Shown here: one piece after another, positions 1 to 6,172 of the stretch
Layout: each line of letters opens with the position of its first letter
Position numbering within the stretch: the first letter of the stretch is position 1
Origin: Thermoplasmata archaeon
GTDB taxonomy: Archaea; Thermoplasmatota; JAKEGO01
Direction: 5' to 3'
Assembly (NCBI GenBank): GCA_022615805.1
Contig: JAKEGO010000004.1
Location: forward strand, 1 to 10,730
DNA length: 10,730 nucleotides
Notes under the pieces: model-generated
Told to the model about the DNA's origin: nothing
The model's database searches: none
The model's input: only the letters and a program-made list of their open reading frames with translations
Made by a program: the position numbers and the translations under genes

Positions 1-813
1 GCGCTCAAGACGAGGGACCGCGCCCTCGAGGACGCCTCCCGGGGCGGGGAGACCGCCGAGGCAGAGGTCAAGCGCCTCAGGGCGGAGGTCGAGTCGCTCA
101 ACGCTCAGGTCCTGAAGGGCAGGGAGACCATGAGCGACATCGCGAAGCTCAGGGAGAAGATCACGACAGCACAGGAGATCACCAACCAGCGGCTGACGGA
201 GATCGACAGCCTCCGCGCGACCGTGAAGGAGCGCGACAAGAAGGTCCGGGACCTCGAGAAGGAGATCGATTCGCTCAGCGCCACGCTCCAGCAGGGCGAC
301 GCCAGGGACGTCGAGAGGGAGCGGCTCTCCGCCGACGTCGAGAAGCTCAAGGGACAGATCGAGGAGCGCGACCAGCGCCTCCGGGAGACCGCCGAGGAGG
401 CCGAGAGGAGGGTCGCCGAGAACGTCCAGAAGATGAACGAGCTGAAGGTGAAGGTCGAGAGCTTCGCCAAGGACCGGAGCACCAACACGCTGAAGAGGAA
501 GGTGGCGGACAGGGAGCACAAGATAAAGCAGCTCGAGGGGCGCATCCGCGAGCTGGAGACCATGCTCTCGCGGGCGGAGATCGTCGAGGCGAAGCCGGTC
601 GCCAAGCCATTCGTGCCGTCCATGGAGAGGGCTGCCGCGGAGGCGAGCCGGCTGACCGCGGAGGCAGCCGGCACGAGACCGGCGGTCGCCACGGTCCTAC
701 CGGCGGACGGCGCGGTGCCGAGGGCCGCCACGACCACGGCCGCTGACGTGGACAAGAAGGCCGAGCAGATCCTGAAGGAGATCGAGCGCCTTAGGAGCGG
801 AAGGAAGAAATAG
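1..813 (+). CDS. Coiled-coil protein, 5'-truncated by the window edge
   Basis: The reading frame is open from base 1 to a TAG at 811-813 and gives 270 visible residues; the true start lies outside the window. An ATG at 130 exists, but the 43 codons before it have the same charged heptad-like composition, so I treat it as internal. About the first 195 visible residues are almost pure Glu/Lys/Arg/Leu/Ile coiled coil with no membrane segment and no Walker motif. An Ala/Pro/Thr-rich flexible stretch follows, then a short basic helix at the end (KKAEQILKEIERL, then SGRKK). This resembles cytoskeletal, SMC-like or scaffold coiled coils in general, and I cannot name a family. The ParA-type gene begins 60 bp downstream on the same strand with no clear TATA box between them, so co-transcription is likely and a role in positioning or segregation together with ParA is a reasonable guess only. 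Confidence 0.85.
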   Translation, partial: ALKTRDRALEDASRGGETAEAEVKRLRAEVESLNAQVLKGRETMSDIAKLREKITTAQEITNQRLTEIDSLRATVKERDKKVRDLEKEIDSLSATLQQGDARDVERERLSADVEKLKGQIEERDQRLRETAEEAERRVAENVQKMNELKVKVESFAKDRSTNTLKRKVADREHKIKQLEGRIRELETMLSRAEIVEAKPVAKPFVPSMERAAAEASRLTAEAAGTRPAVATVLPADGAVPRAATTTAADVDKKAEQILKEIERLRSGRKK

Positions 814-835
814 AAGGGGCCCGATGAGGGTAGTA

Positions 836-867
836 CGCTGGACGCATGGGCGGTAGGCCGGCCAGCG
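836..867 (+). promoter_or_regulatory. Inverted repeat just ahead of the parA-like gene
   Basis: CGCTGG at 836-841 is matched by CCAGCG at 862-867, and the 8-bp palindrome GGCCGGCC (856-863) overlaps the right arm. It sits in the 60-bp gap between the coiled-coil gene and the ParA start, next to the GGTGG (868-872). It could be an RNA hairpin affecting ParA translation or an operator, but at this GC content such a repeat can also arise by chance. Confidence 0.25.
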
Positions 868-873
868 GGTGGG

Positions 874-1809
874 ATGTCGGACCAGAGGGAGAGTGACGAA
901 CGTGGGTTTCTTCTCATGGCTGAGAGGCGCGGGAAGGGCAGAGGGGCGGGCAGCAGGCCCGCGGCGGGCGTCCCGCGCAGCCGCGTTCCAAGGCCCATCG
1001 TCCTCACGCCGAAGGAGGTAAGCCGCCAGCTTGTCCGCCCCGTCGTCATCGCGGTTGCCAACCGGAAGGGGGGCGTCGGCAAGACGACGACCTCGGTGAA
1101 CATGGCCGCCTGCCTCGCCCTCATGGGCCATCCCACGCTCCTCGTCGACATGGACTCCCAGGGCCACTCGACGAGCGGGCTCGGCTTGGAGCCCTCGGAC
1201 ATTAATGGCACGGCCCTCGACCTGTTGACCGGGGAGCGCCCGATCGAGGACGCCATTGTCCCAACGACGGTGAGCGGGCTCGACCTCGTGCCCGCCACCA
1301 TCGACCTCTCGAAGGCCGAGGTCAACCTCGTTAGCCACCCCGAGAGGGAACTGCGCCTCAGCGCAGCTCTGGACCCGGTGAGGGGCGAATACGACTTCAT
1401 ATTCATCGACACTCCCCCCTCGCTCGGCATGCTGACCGTCAACAGCCTCGTCGCCGCGGACGACGTCCTCATCCCGCTCCAGTGCGAGTACTTCGCCCTC
1501 GAGGGCGTCAAGGACCTCGTCGGCATCGTGAAGGTCGTCAGCGACAACCTCAATCCGGACCTCAGGATCGAGGGGATCCTCCTGACGATGTACGAGCCCA
1601 CCCCCCTCAGCAGGGAGATCCAGAACGAGGTCCGCTCGCACTTCGGGGACAGCGTCTTCGGTCCGGTGGTCCCGCGGGACCGGCGCATCGCCGAGGCACA
1701 GAGCATGGGCGTCCCGGCGGTCCAGTACAGGATGGGATCGCCGGGTACGCAGGCCTACATCAAGGCTGCGATGGAGCTGAGCAGGCGGCACCTCTCCAGA
1801 GATGAATGA
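874..1809 (+). CDS. ParA/MinD-superfamily ATPase (orphan ParA, Soj-like)
   Basis: A 311-residue P-loop ATPase of the SIMIBI class, which dimerises on ATP and typically binds DNA nonspecifically to position plasmids, chromosomes or protein arrays. Residues 65-72 are the deviant Walker A KGGVGKTT with the signature first lysine, residues 89-98 (LLVDMDSQGH) are the A' motif, 173-185 (YDFIFIDTPPSLG) the Walker B region, and 267-284 (VPRDRRIAEAQSMGVPAV) the ParA/Soj-type C-terminal motif. Residues 1-55 are a basic, poorly ordered lead-in that could hold a DNA-binding patch. The ATG at 874 has GGTGG only 1 nt upstream; an ATG at 916 (residue 15) is the alternative and would give a more usual ParA length. 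No ParB-like gene or obvious parS repeats lie nearby, so the partner is unknown; the coiled-coil gene upstream is the best local candidate. ParA family is near certain, cellular role is not. Confidence 0.93.
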   Translation: MSDQRESDERGFLLMAERRGKGRGAGSRPAAGVPRSRVPRPIVLTPKEVSRQLVRPVVIAVANRKGGVGKTTTSVNMAACLALMGHPTLLVDMDSQGHSTSGLGLEPSDINGTALDLLTGERPIEDAIVPTTVSGLDLVPATIDLSKAEVNLVSHPERELRLSAALDPVRGEYDFIFIDTPPSLGMLTVNSLVAADDVLIPLQCEYFALEGVKDLVGIVKVVSDNLNPDLRIEGILLTMYEPTPLSREIQNEVRSHFGDSVFGPVVPRDRRIAEAQSMGVPAVQYRMGSPGTQAYIKAAMELSRRHLSRDE

Positions 1810-1931
1810 TGCGATCGGTGCGAGGGAAAGGACGCCACTTCATCCACAGGATCGCCCTTGGACCGTTTCTGTCCAATGTGGCCCAAATGACGTGAACGAT
1901 AACTTGCACGGCAGGTCCTATCGGAGGAGAG

Positions 1932-1948
1932 CGCGGTGGATGACCGCG
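1932..1948 (-). terminator. Possible hjc terminator hairpin in the parA/hjc gap
   Basis: CGCGGT (1932-1937) and ACCGCG (1943-1948) form a perfect 6-bp stem with a 5-nt loop, 11 bp beyond the hjc stop. On the minus strand it is followed by a pyrimidine-rich run (CTCTCCTCC) rather than a clean T-run. The rest of 1810-1959 shows no gene. A weak call. Confidence 0.3.
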
Positions 1949-1959
1949 GCACGTCGGGA

Positions 1960-2487
1960 TCACTTTCCGTCCCCGCCCATCAGACCGTCGAGGTACGCGG
2001 CAAAGCGGTTCATCGGCATCCCCTCGTTCCAGGGGAGGACGACGTTCCCGCCGTCCGTTACCGTGACCTTGGGAAGATGGTCGTGCAGCAGCCGCGAGAG
2101 GCCCTTCGGCTCCATTTCCCCAGCGGTGAATACGCGCCACGAGTCGCCCCGCCGGCCCTTGAGGCGGAACGCGTATATGGGGATGACCCCGGAGCGGCGG
2201 CAGAGGTCGTGGAACCCCTCCACCTGTCTCCTGTGTTTCTCCGAACCGAGCCAGAGCCTGTCGTTCTTCGACGATTTGACCTCGACGGGGAGGAGGATGC
2301 CCTCCCTAAAGGCGACGAGATCGATACCGAAGGAACCGGCGGCGCGGATGACCATGAAGGGGATCCTCTCCATGAGGAAGTAGTTAGTCCGCTCCTGCTC
2401 CGAGCAGCTCTTCGTGACCGCGGCGATGACGTCCCCGCGCCCCTCGAGCACTCCCTTGAGCTCCCTTTCGAACTCTCCTCCGCCCAT
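1960..2487 (-). CDS. hjc: Holliday junction resolvase Hjc
   Basis: A 175-residue archaeal Hjc-type endonuclease of the PD-(D/E)XK fold, which cuts four-way DNA junctions during recombination and fork repair. The active-site layout is visible: FERE at residues 6-9, R48 and S52 in RAAGS, D56, and E69-x-K71 in PVEVKSSK, followed by the conserved core ending near residue 125 (PIYAFRL...DSWRVF). Between the FERE helix and R48 there are about 23 more residues than in compact Hjc such as the Pyrococcus enzyme (residues ~18-45). I recall a similar insertion in Thermoplasma Hjc, which would make it a lineage trait. About 45 residues follow the core. The ATG at 2487 has GGTGG (2492-2496 on the complement) 4 nt upstream. 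It diverges from priL across a 48-bp region, placing two core DNA-replication/repair genes under one shared promoter region. Confidence 0.9.
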   Translation of the reverse strand: MGGGEFERELKGVLEGRGDVIAAVTKSCSEQERTNYFLMERIPFMVIRAAGSFGIDLVAFREGILLPVEVKSSKNDRLWLGSEKHRRQVEGFHDLCRRSGVIPIYAFRLKGRRGDSWRVFTAGEMEPKGLSRLLHDHLPKVTVTDGGNVVLPWNEGMPMNRFAAYLDGLMGGDGK

Positions 2488-2491
2488 GTGG

Positions 2492-2527
2492 CCACCAGAG
2501 GATATTAATAGAGCCGCCCGTTAATAA
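2492..2527 (-). promoter_or_regulatory. hjc promoter and ribosome-binding site
   Basis: On the minus strand the AT-rich TTATTAA (2521-2527) lies about 37 bp ahead of the hjc ATG. A start site about 25 bp downstream would leave a leader of roughly 12 nt, which contains GGTGG (complement of 2492-2496) 4 nt before ATG. The placement fits archaeal rules; transcription start is inferred. Confidence 0.55.
2501..2510 (+). promoter_or_regulatory. priL TATA box (near-leaderless promoter)
   Basis: GATATTAATA is centred about 30 bp upstream of the priL ATG, predicting a transcript that begins only 3-6 nt before the start codon; there is no Shine-Dalgarno sequence there. It is interleaved with the hjc promoter on the other strand, so the two TBP sites are about 18 bp apart and could exclude each other. 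Confidence 0.55.
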
Positions 2528-2535
2528 GCCATCGC

Positions 2536-3915
2536 ATGGACGCCGTCGTCCTCTGCAGGTTCCCGTTCCTTGCCGAGACAGGCGCTTTCGTCCGCAGGTA
2601 CGGCCCGCCCCTCGACGCGCTTCTCAACTCGCCGGATTACGAGGAGGTGCGCCATCATGGCTTCCTCGAGGTGATGGCGGCGCTCGGCGGGCCCGAGCCC
2701 CCCGCTATCGAGGTCGTCGACGAGGCCGACGCTCTGCGCTCGCTCCTCCGCTATATCGTCGCGAGGATCATCGTCTCGCACGTCGCCGAGAGGACACTCG
2801 TCCACAGGTTCGCGCTCCACGAGGCTGCCCGCATGCGCGAGCGCCTCGACGCCCAGGGGGACGACGTGCTCCGCACGGTGGCCGCCGAGCTCGACCTCCC
2901 GATCAGGGTGGCCTCCATCGAGGGCGAAACGAGGTACGCCGTCCACTTCGGCCGGTACCTCGGGCTCGCGGCCGAGCACATCGGCGGCCCCGGCGGGGAG
3001 TGGAAGCTCATCAACCGGCCCGTAGCGGGCGGCGATGTCCTCCTCCGGAGGGCCGAGATGACGCGGCTCGCGATGGAGGCGATCGCGCGGAGGATCGAGG
3101 CCGACGCGCCCCCGCAGGTCGACGCCTCGATGCTCGGGTCGATGGCCGGGCACCTTAGGACCGTGAGGGAGGCCGTCGGAAGGATGAGGACCGCAGACGT
3201 CAAGGGACCTCCGGACCTCGACAGGTCGCCGCCATGCGTCCGCCACCTCCTCGCCGAGGTCTCCGCCGGGGCCAACCTCCCGCACCACGCGCGCTTCACC
3301 CTCGTCACCTACCTCAACGCCATAGGGATGACATCGGAGGACATCATGAAGGCGTTCGCCATCTCCCCCGACTTCGACGACCGCATCGCCAGATATCAGG
3401 TCGAGCACATAACCGGGACCCACTCCGGGACCGAGTACTCGGTGCCCAAGTGCGCGACGCTCAGGACGTATGGTCTATGCCGGGACATGGACATCCTCTG
3501 CGGCGAGATCGTGCATCCAGTCCAGTACTACCGCGCGAGGAAAGCCCGGAACGATTTCGAGGCGGCGTCGCGGGTCCACCTCGCGCTGTCGGGGAGGCCC
3601 GTGACCGGCCCGAGACCGGCTGCGGGCTCCGGCGCCGTTCCCAGGGTGAACGACAAGGCGGTCGGGACGTGGTTCGAGGGTGACCTCACCGTCAGGGACG
3701 TCCGCGGGAGGCGGGTCCGGGTCGGTGACGCATGGTACACCGCCGCCGTCCCGAGGTTCTCGGACCCGGATGGCCCAGTAGAAGCGCTGCCGGTCCTGGA
3801 CTGGAGTCTCGCGCTGGAACTCGATGGGCGCAAGGGCCGGGTGGCGAGGGTCCGCGGATTCGTCACCTCCTCGGCGGACGGGCCGTTGCTCCACATCGTC
3901 AAGGTCCTCGGCTGA
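2536..3915 (+). CDS. priL: DNA primase large subunit PriL (Fe-S), with C-terminal extension
   Basis: A 459-residue regulatory subunit of archaeal/eukaryotic primase, which partners the catalytic PriS in RNA primer synthesis. Residues 1-225 match the helical N-terminal half. Residues 230-335 are the Fe-S domain: C234 (PPCVRHLL), then YLNAIG and YQVEHITG around 259-294, C306 (PKCATLRT), C315 (GLCR), C322 (ILCG), and the closing HPVQYY at 327-332. Four cysteines are present, as expected for the 4Fe-4S cluster. Most archaeal PriL proteins end soon after this motif; here about 120 residues follow: a Gly/Pro/Arg linker to ~370, then a beta-rich segment (GTWFEGDLTV at 377-386 to LLHIVKVLG at the end) that looks like an added small domain, possibly OB-like (inference). 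priS is not in the window. The start is set by the TATA box 30 bp upstream. Confidence 0.93.
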   Translation: MDAVVLCRFPFLAETGAFVRRYGPPLDALLNSPDYEEVRHHGFLEVMAALGGPEPPAIEVVDEADALRSLLRYIVARIIVSHVAERTLVHRFALHEAARMRERLDAQGDDVLRTVAAELDLPIRVASIEGETRYAVHFGRYLGLAAEHIGGPGGEWKLINRPVAGGDVLLRRAEMTRLAMEAIARRIEADAPPQVDASMLGSMAGHLRTVREAVGRMRTADVKGPPDLDRSPPCVRHLLAEVSAGANLPHHARFTLVTYLNAIGMTSEDIMKAFAISPDFDDRIARYQVEHITGTHSGTEYSVPKCATLRTYGLCRDMDILCGEIVHPVQYYRARKARNDFEAASRVHLALSGRPVTGPRPAAGSGAVPRVNDKAVGTWFEGDLTVRDVRGRRVRVGDAWYTAAVPRFSDPDGPVEALPVLDWSLALELDGRKGRVARVRGFVTSSADGPLLHIVKVLG

Positions 3916-3932
3916 GCGCGGGACCGCGCGCT
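3915..3932. terminator. GC palindrome between converging priL and membrane-protein genes
   Basis: AGCGCG (3915-3920) and CGCGCT (3927-3932) form a perfect 6-bp stem with a 6-nt loop, filling the whole 17-bp gap between two convergent stop codons. A symmetric hairpin here could serve both transcripts. No T-run flanks it on +; the call rests on position and pairing. Confidence 0.4.
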
Positions 3933-4886
3933 TCAACCCGACCATGCGGAGAGTGGGGATTCGATCGCGCATGTTGGGCACTTGATGGCCGTCTGGAGCT
4001 CACGCTCGCAGTGGACGCACCGCTCCCGCCCGTAGGGGGTCGTGAGGCTGCAGTAGGGGCACGTGATGATGTACTCCTCCGATGTGGGGCACCATGCGAA
4101 ACCGAAGCCATTCCCGCACTCCGGGCACGAGCGCTTCTCCGTCATCAGGCCCCCGCCGCACAGGGGGCAGATGTCCGGCGGGAGTTCCGTCTTGACGCTC
4201 GCGAGTGCCCTTTTATGCTCCCGCGGGGCGACGAGCTCGCGGCGGGCCTTCAGCTGCTCGGGGAGCTGCTTCTCGACGACGTACTCGAGCTTCTCCGGCA
4301 GGATGAACGCGTGGACCAGCAGTCCGTAGAAGATGACCTGGTACAGGAGGAAGTAGTACAGTTCGCCTCCCTCCTCGGCCCACTGGAGGAACGCGATCAG
4401 GGATGCGAGGAGGAAGGTGACGGACGCGAGCACCTCGAGGGTCCAGATGCCCAGCGGGAGGTATTCCACGACTATCCGTCGGTCGGCCATGAGGCCGTCC
4501 CTCAGGTCCTTGGTCCTCCATATGAACGACAGGGCGACGGCGTACGAGAGGAACACCATGAAAACGGGGACCATCGACTCCGTCGTGCCGGGGTCCTCGG
4601 CCGCGAGGTATACCGAAACGCCGACGAGCTGGAGCATGTAGATCCCCATGAAGTGGAACCCGGACCTCCACGAGAGCCGGAACGCCATGATGAACGTCAC
4701 CATGGTCACCGCCGCAAGGACGGCCCAGATCGCCGTGTAGACGGTGACCCGGAGGTTCCCCGACTCGAGTATGGCATCGTCGGCCTTGAAGGTGCCTACG
4801 AATATCGCGAGGAAGTACGTGACCATGGAGGCCATCATGTAGGCCTGACGATCGGTCAACTCGACCCTCAGCTCTCCTGCTGGCAT
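3933..4886 (-). CDS. Six-helix membrane protein with zinc-ribbon C-terminus
   Basis: A 317-residue protein that I do not recognise by name. Hydrophobic segments near residues 16-33, 47-69, 76-96, 105-123, 142-167 and 175-196 indicate six membrane helices. After a charged linker (~200-235, EKLEYVVEKQLPEQLKARRE) the C-terminal 80 residues carry five CxxC pairs: C240/C243, C254/C257, C276/C279, C290/C293 and C303/C306, plus C266. This pattern is typical of tandem zinc ribbons, with room for two complete four-Cys sites and an extra pair. The even helix count would put both ends on the same side, presumably the cytoplasm, leaving the ribbons free to bind protein or nucleic acid. The gene is monocistronic: it faces priL tail to tail and diverges from the Sm gene. 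Function unknown; membrane sensing or scaffolding would be speculation. Confidence 0.88.
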   Translation of the reverse strand: MPAGELRVELTDRQAYMMASMVTYFLAIFVGTFKADDAILESGNLRVTVYTAIWAVLAAVTMVTFIMAFRLSWRSGFHFMGIYMLQLVGVSVYLAAEDPGTTESMVPVFMVFLSYAVALSFIWRTKDLRDGLMADRRIVVEYLPLGIWTLEVLASVTFLLASLIAFLQWAEEGGELYYFLLYQVIFYGLLVHAFILPEKLEYVVEKQLPEQLKARRELVAPREHKRALASVKTELPPDICPLCGGGLMTEKRSCPECGNGFGFAWCPTSEEYIITCPYCSLTTPYGRERCVHCERELQTAIKCPTCAIESPLSAWSG

Positions 4887-4931
4887 TGTGCGGACCCTAC
4901 CCGGTTCTTGCCATGGACAGGAGGATGACGC

Positions 4932-4939
4932 TATAAATA
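4932..4939 (-). promoter_or_regulatory. TATA box for the membrane/zinc-ribbon gene
   Basis: The + strand TATAAATA reads TATTTATA on the minus strand, about 50 bp ahead of the ATG at 4886. It predicts a start site near 4910 and a leader of about 24 nt with a weak purine-rich GGGTAGGGT. It is the strongest AT-rich element in the 151-bp gap 4887-5037. Confidence 0.5.
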
Positions 4940-4961
4940 ATTAGTCTTGATGAACGCGATG

Positions 4962-4989
4962 GGATCGCCCGTGCCGTCGCCTGCGATCC
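4962..4989. promoter_or_regulatory. Inverted repeat between two divergent promoters
   Basis: GGATCGC (4962-4968) and GCGATCC (4983-4989) are perfect 7-bp arms 14 bp apart, so arm centres are two helical turns apart (21 bp). The repeat lies 12 bp upstream of the Sm-gene TATA box and about 22 bp from the membrane-gene TATA box, a sensible position for a dimeric regulator acting on either gene. No regulator is identified. Confidence 0.35.
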
Positions 4990-5001
4990 GCGAGTCGATA
5001 G

Positions 5002-5009
5002 GTTTAAGA
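5002..5009 (+). promoter_or_regulatory. TATA box for the Sm-radical SAM pair
   Basis: GTTTAAGA is centred about 33 bp upstream of the Sm-protein ATG, giving a predicted leader of only about 7 nt. There is no Shine-Dalgarno sequence before this ATG, which supports near-leaderless translation. Confidence 0.45.
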
Positions 5010-5037
5010 TGGAACTGGCAGTTGCGCGGCAGATAAC

Positions 5038-5256
5038 ATGTCGATGCCAGTCGAGGTCCTCGAACGCACGCTGAACCGGAAGATATCCCTCCAGCTGAAG
5101 GACGGGAGGGTCCTCACCGGCAAGCTGAAGGGTTACGACGAGTACATGAACCTCGTCCTCGAGGAGACGGAGGAGCGCACGGAAGACGTCCGGAGGCGCC
5201 TCGGGCTCGTGGTCCTGAGGGGCAACAACGTCATCACGATGACGCCCGTGGAGTAG
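5038..5256 (+). CDS. Archaeal Sm/LSm-like RNA-binding protein (SmAP)
   Basis: A 72-residue protein of full Sm length that should form a heptameric ring binding U-rich RNA, as SmAP1 does. The Sm1 motif spans residues ~15-43, including KDGRVLTGKL and D34-E-Y-M37-N38, the residues that line the uridine pocket. The Sm2 motif is at 56-68 (GLVVLRGNNVITM), with R61-G62-N63 completing that pocket. An ATG two codons in (5044) is an alternative start. The radical SAM gene starts 4 bp after the stop, so the two are almost certainly one transcript. In many euryarchaea the Sm gene is followed by rpl37e, which is not the case here. Confidence 0.95.
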   Translation: MSMPVEVLERTLNRKISLQLKDGRVLTGKLKGYDEYMNLVLEETEERTEDVRRRLGLVVLRGNNVITMTPVE

Positions 5257-5260
5257 GCCG

Positions 5261-6070
5261 ATGTGGAGGTTCCTGCCGGGGCCCGCCTTCCCATCCATCC
5301 GCATAGGTGGCGAGTGCCAGCTGATGTGCGACCATTGCCGCGGAGAGTGGCTGATGCCCATGAGGCCCGCCGGTGACCCCGATTCGCTCCTCGACCTCGG
5401 AATGGCGCTTGCCGACCGCGGCGGCGTCGGCATGCTGGTCAGCGGCGGTTTCGACAGCGACGGCCGGTTGCCCATCGGCCCTTTCCTTCCCGCCCTGCGC
5501 GACATCTCCGAGCGGACCGACCTCATTATCAACGTCCATACTGGCCTCGTCGACGAGCGGGAGGCAGGCGAGATCGCAGATGCGGGGATCCGCATCGCCT
5601 CCCTCGACCTGATAGGGAGCGAACGCACGATCCGCGAGATCTACCACCTCGAGCGGGTGCCCGGGGACCTTCTTGCGTCGGCGCGGCGCCTGATGGATGC
5701 CGGCCTCGAGGTGGTACCGCACATCACGCTCGGGCTCCACGGGGGAAAGCTGCTCGGCGAACGCCGAGCGCTGGGCATGGCGGTCGACCTCTCCCCCCGC
5801 GTCCTCATCGTCAACGCCCTCATGGACGGCCCGCTCCCGGGGATGGCCGGGCCGCCGCTCGATCTAATGGAGGAGACCAGGGGGCGCTTCTCCGGCAGGC
5901 TCGTCCTCGGATGCATGTACCCCCGGGGAAGGGGCTTCCCCGAGGCCGCAGAGGCAATGGGGTTCGACGGCGCAGTCGGACCGGGGCCCGGCGCCCTCGA
6001 GGGGTGCTGCGCCCTTGCGGCACGCGACGAATGGCTCGGGCGTCTCCAGAGACGCGACGGCAGAAAATGA
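5261..6070 (+). CDS. Radical SAM protein, biotin-synthase-homologue type
   Basis: A 269-residue radical SAM enzyme. C19, C23 and C26 (CQLMCDHC) form the CxxxCxxC motif that holds the 4Fe-4S cluster used to cleave S-adenosylmethionine. LVSGGF at 59-64 stands where the SAM-contacting Gly-rich motif is expected, and alternating beta/alpha segments (INVHTGL at 90-96, IASLDLIGS at 112-120, VVPHITLGLHGG at 151-162) fit a partial TIM barrel. Extra cysteines C218 and C249-C250 near the end could bind a second cluster or be structural. The overall form recalls uncharacterised archaeal 'biotin synthase homologue' proteins, a group from which the two-part archaeal lipoate synthases (LipS1/LipS2) come. 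I cannot assign a substrate, and only one such gene is present here. It lies 4 bp downstream of the Sm gene, probably co-translated. Confidence 0.85.
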   Translation: MWRFLPGPAFPSIRIGGECQLMCDHCRGEWLMPMRPAGDPDSLLDLGMALADRGGVGMLVSGGFDSDGRLPIGPFLPALRDISERTDLIINVHTGLVDEREAGEIADAGIRIASLDLIGSERTIREIYHLERVPGDLLASARRLMDAGLEVVPHITLGLHGGKLLGERRALGMAVDLSPRVLIVNALMDGPLPGMAGPPLDLMEETRGRFSGRLVLGCMYPRGRGFPEAAEAMGFDGAVGPGPGALEGCCALAARDEWLGRLQRRDGRK

Positions 6071-6072
6071 CG

Positions 6073-6095
6073 TCTGGCGCCGTTTCCTCGCCAGA
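6073..6095 (+). terminator. Stem-loop after the radical SAM stop codon
   Basis: TCTGGCG (6073-6079) and CGCCAGA (6089-6095) are perfect 7-bp arms around a 9-nt loop, beginning 2 bp after the TGA. It is followed by TTAAG and then the next gene's TATA box, not by a T-run. It may end the Sm-radical SAM transcript, or act as an operator beside the BRE/TATA of the DnaA-like gene. Confidence 0.45.
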
Positions 6096-6098
6096 TTA

Positions 6099-6108
6099 AG
6101 TATAAATA
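6099..6108 (+). promoter_or_regulatory. TATA box for the DnaA-like/radB operon
   Basis: AGTATAAATA is the best TATA match in the window. Its position predicts a start site near 6126-6131 and a leader of about 42-47 nt, longer than for the other genes here, with GGTGA (6164-6168) 4 nt before the ATG at 6173. Confidence 0.6.
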
Positions 6109-6122
6109 AAGGGGTGGGGATA

Positions 6123-6166
6123 ACCCAGTCGAGCAGGTCCGCCGTGTTGGTCGCGATGCACTGGGT
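6123..6166 (+). promoter_or_regulatory. Inverted repeat spanning start site and ribosome site of the DnaA-like gene
   Basis: ACCCAGT (6123-6129) is exactly complementary to ACTGGGT (6160-6166). The right arm overlaps the GGTGA ribosome-binding site (6164-6168) by three bases. If transcription starts upstream of 6123, the RNA could hide its ribosome site; if it starts near 6130, the left arm is outside the RNA and the repeat would act only as DNA. Confidence 0.4.
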
Positions 6167-6172
6167 GAGGAG

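Noticed and set aside
105..1706. A 533-codon open frame on the minus strand opposite the coiled-coil and ParA genes
   Set aside because: Ser/Arg/Thr-rich product without motifs, antisense to a clear ParA; a composition artefact.
1840..1848. TCATCCACA, one mismatch from the bacterial DnaA box TTATCCACA
   Set aside because: It is a single copy between convergent genes, and the DnaA-like protein here has no domain IV to read such a box.
1802..2508. Open frames on the + strand across the parA-hjc gap and hjc
   Set aside because: They are antisense to hjc, whose catalytic residues are intact, and their products show no recognisable motif.
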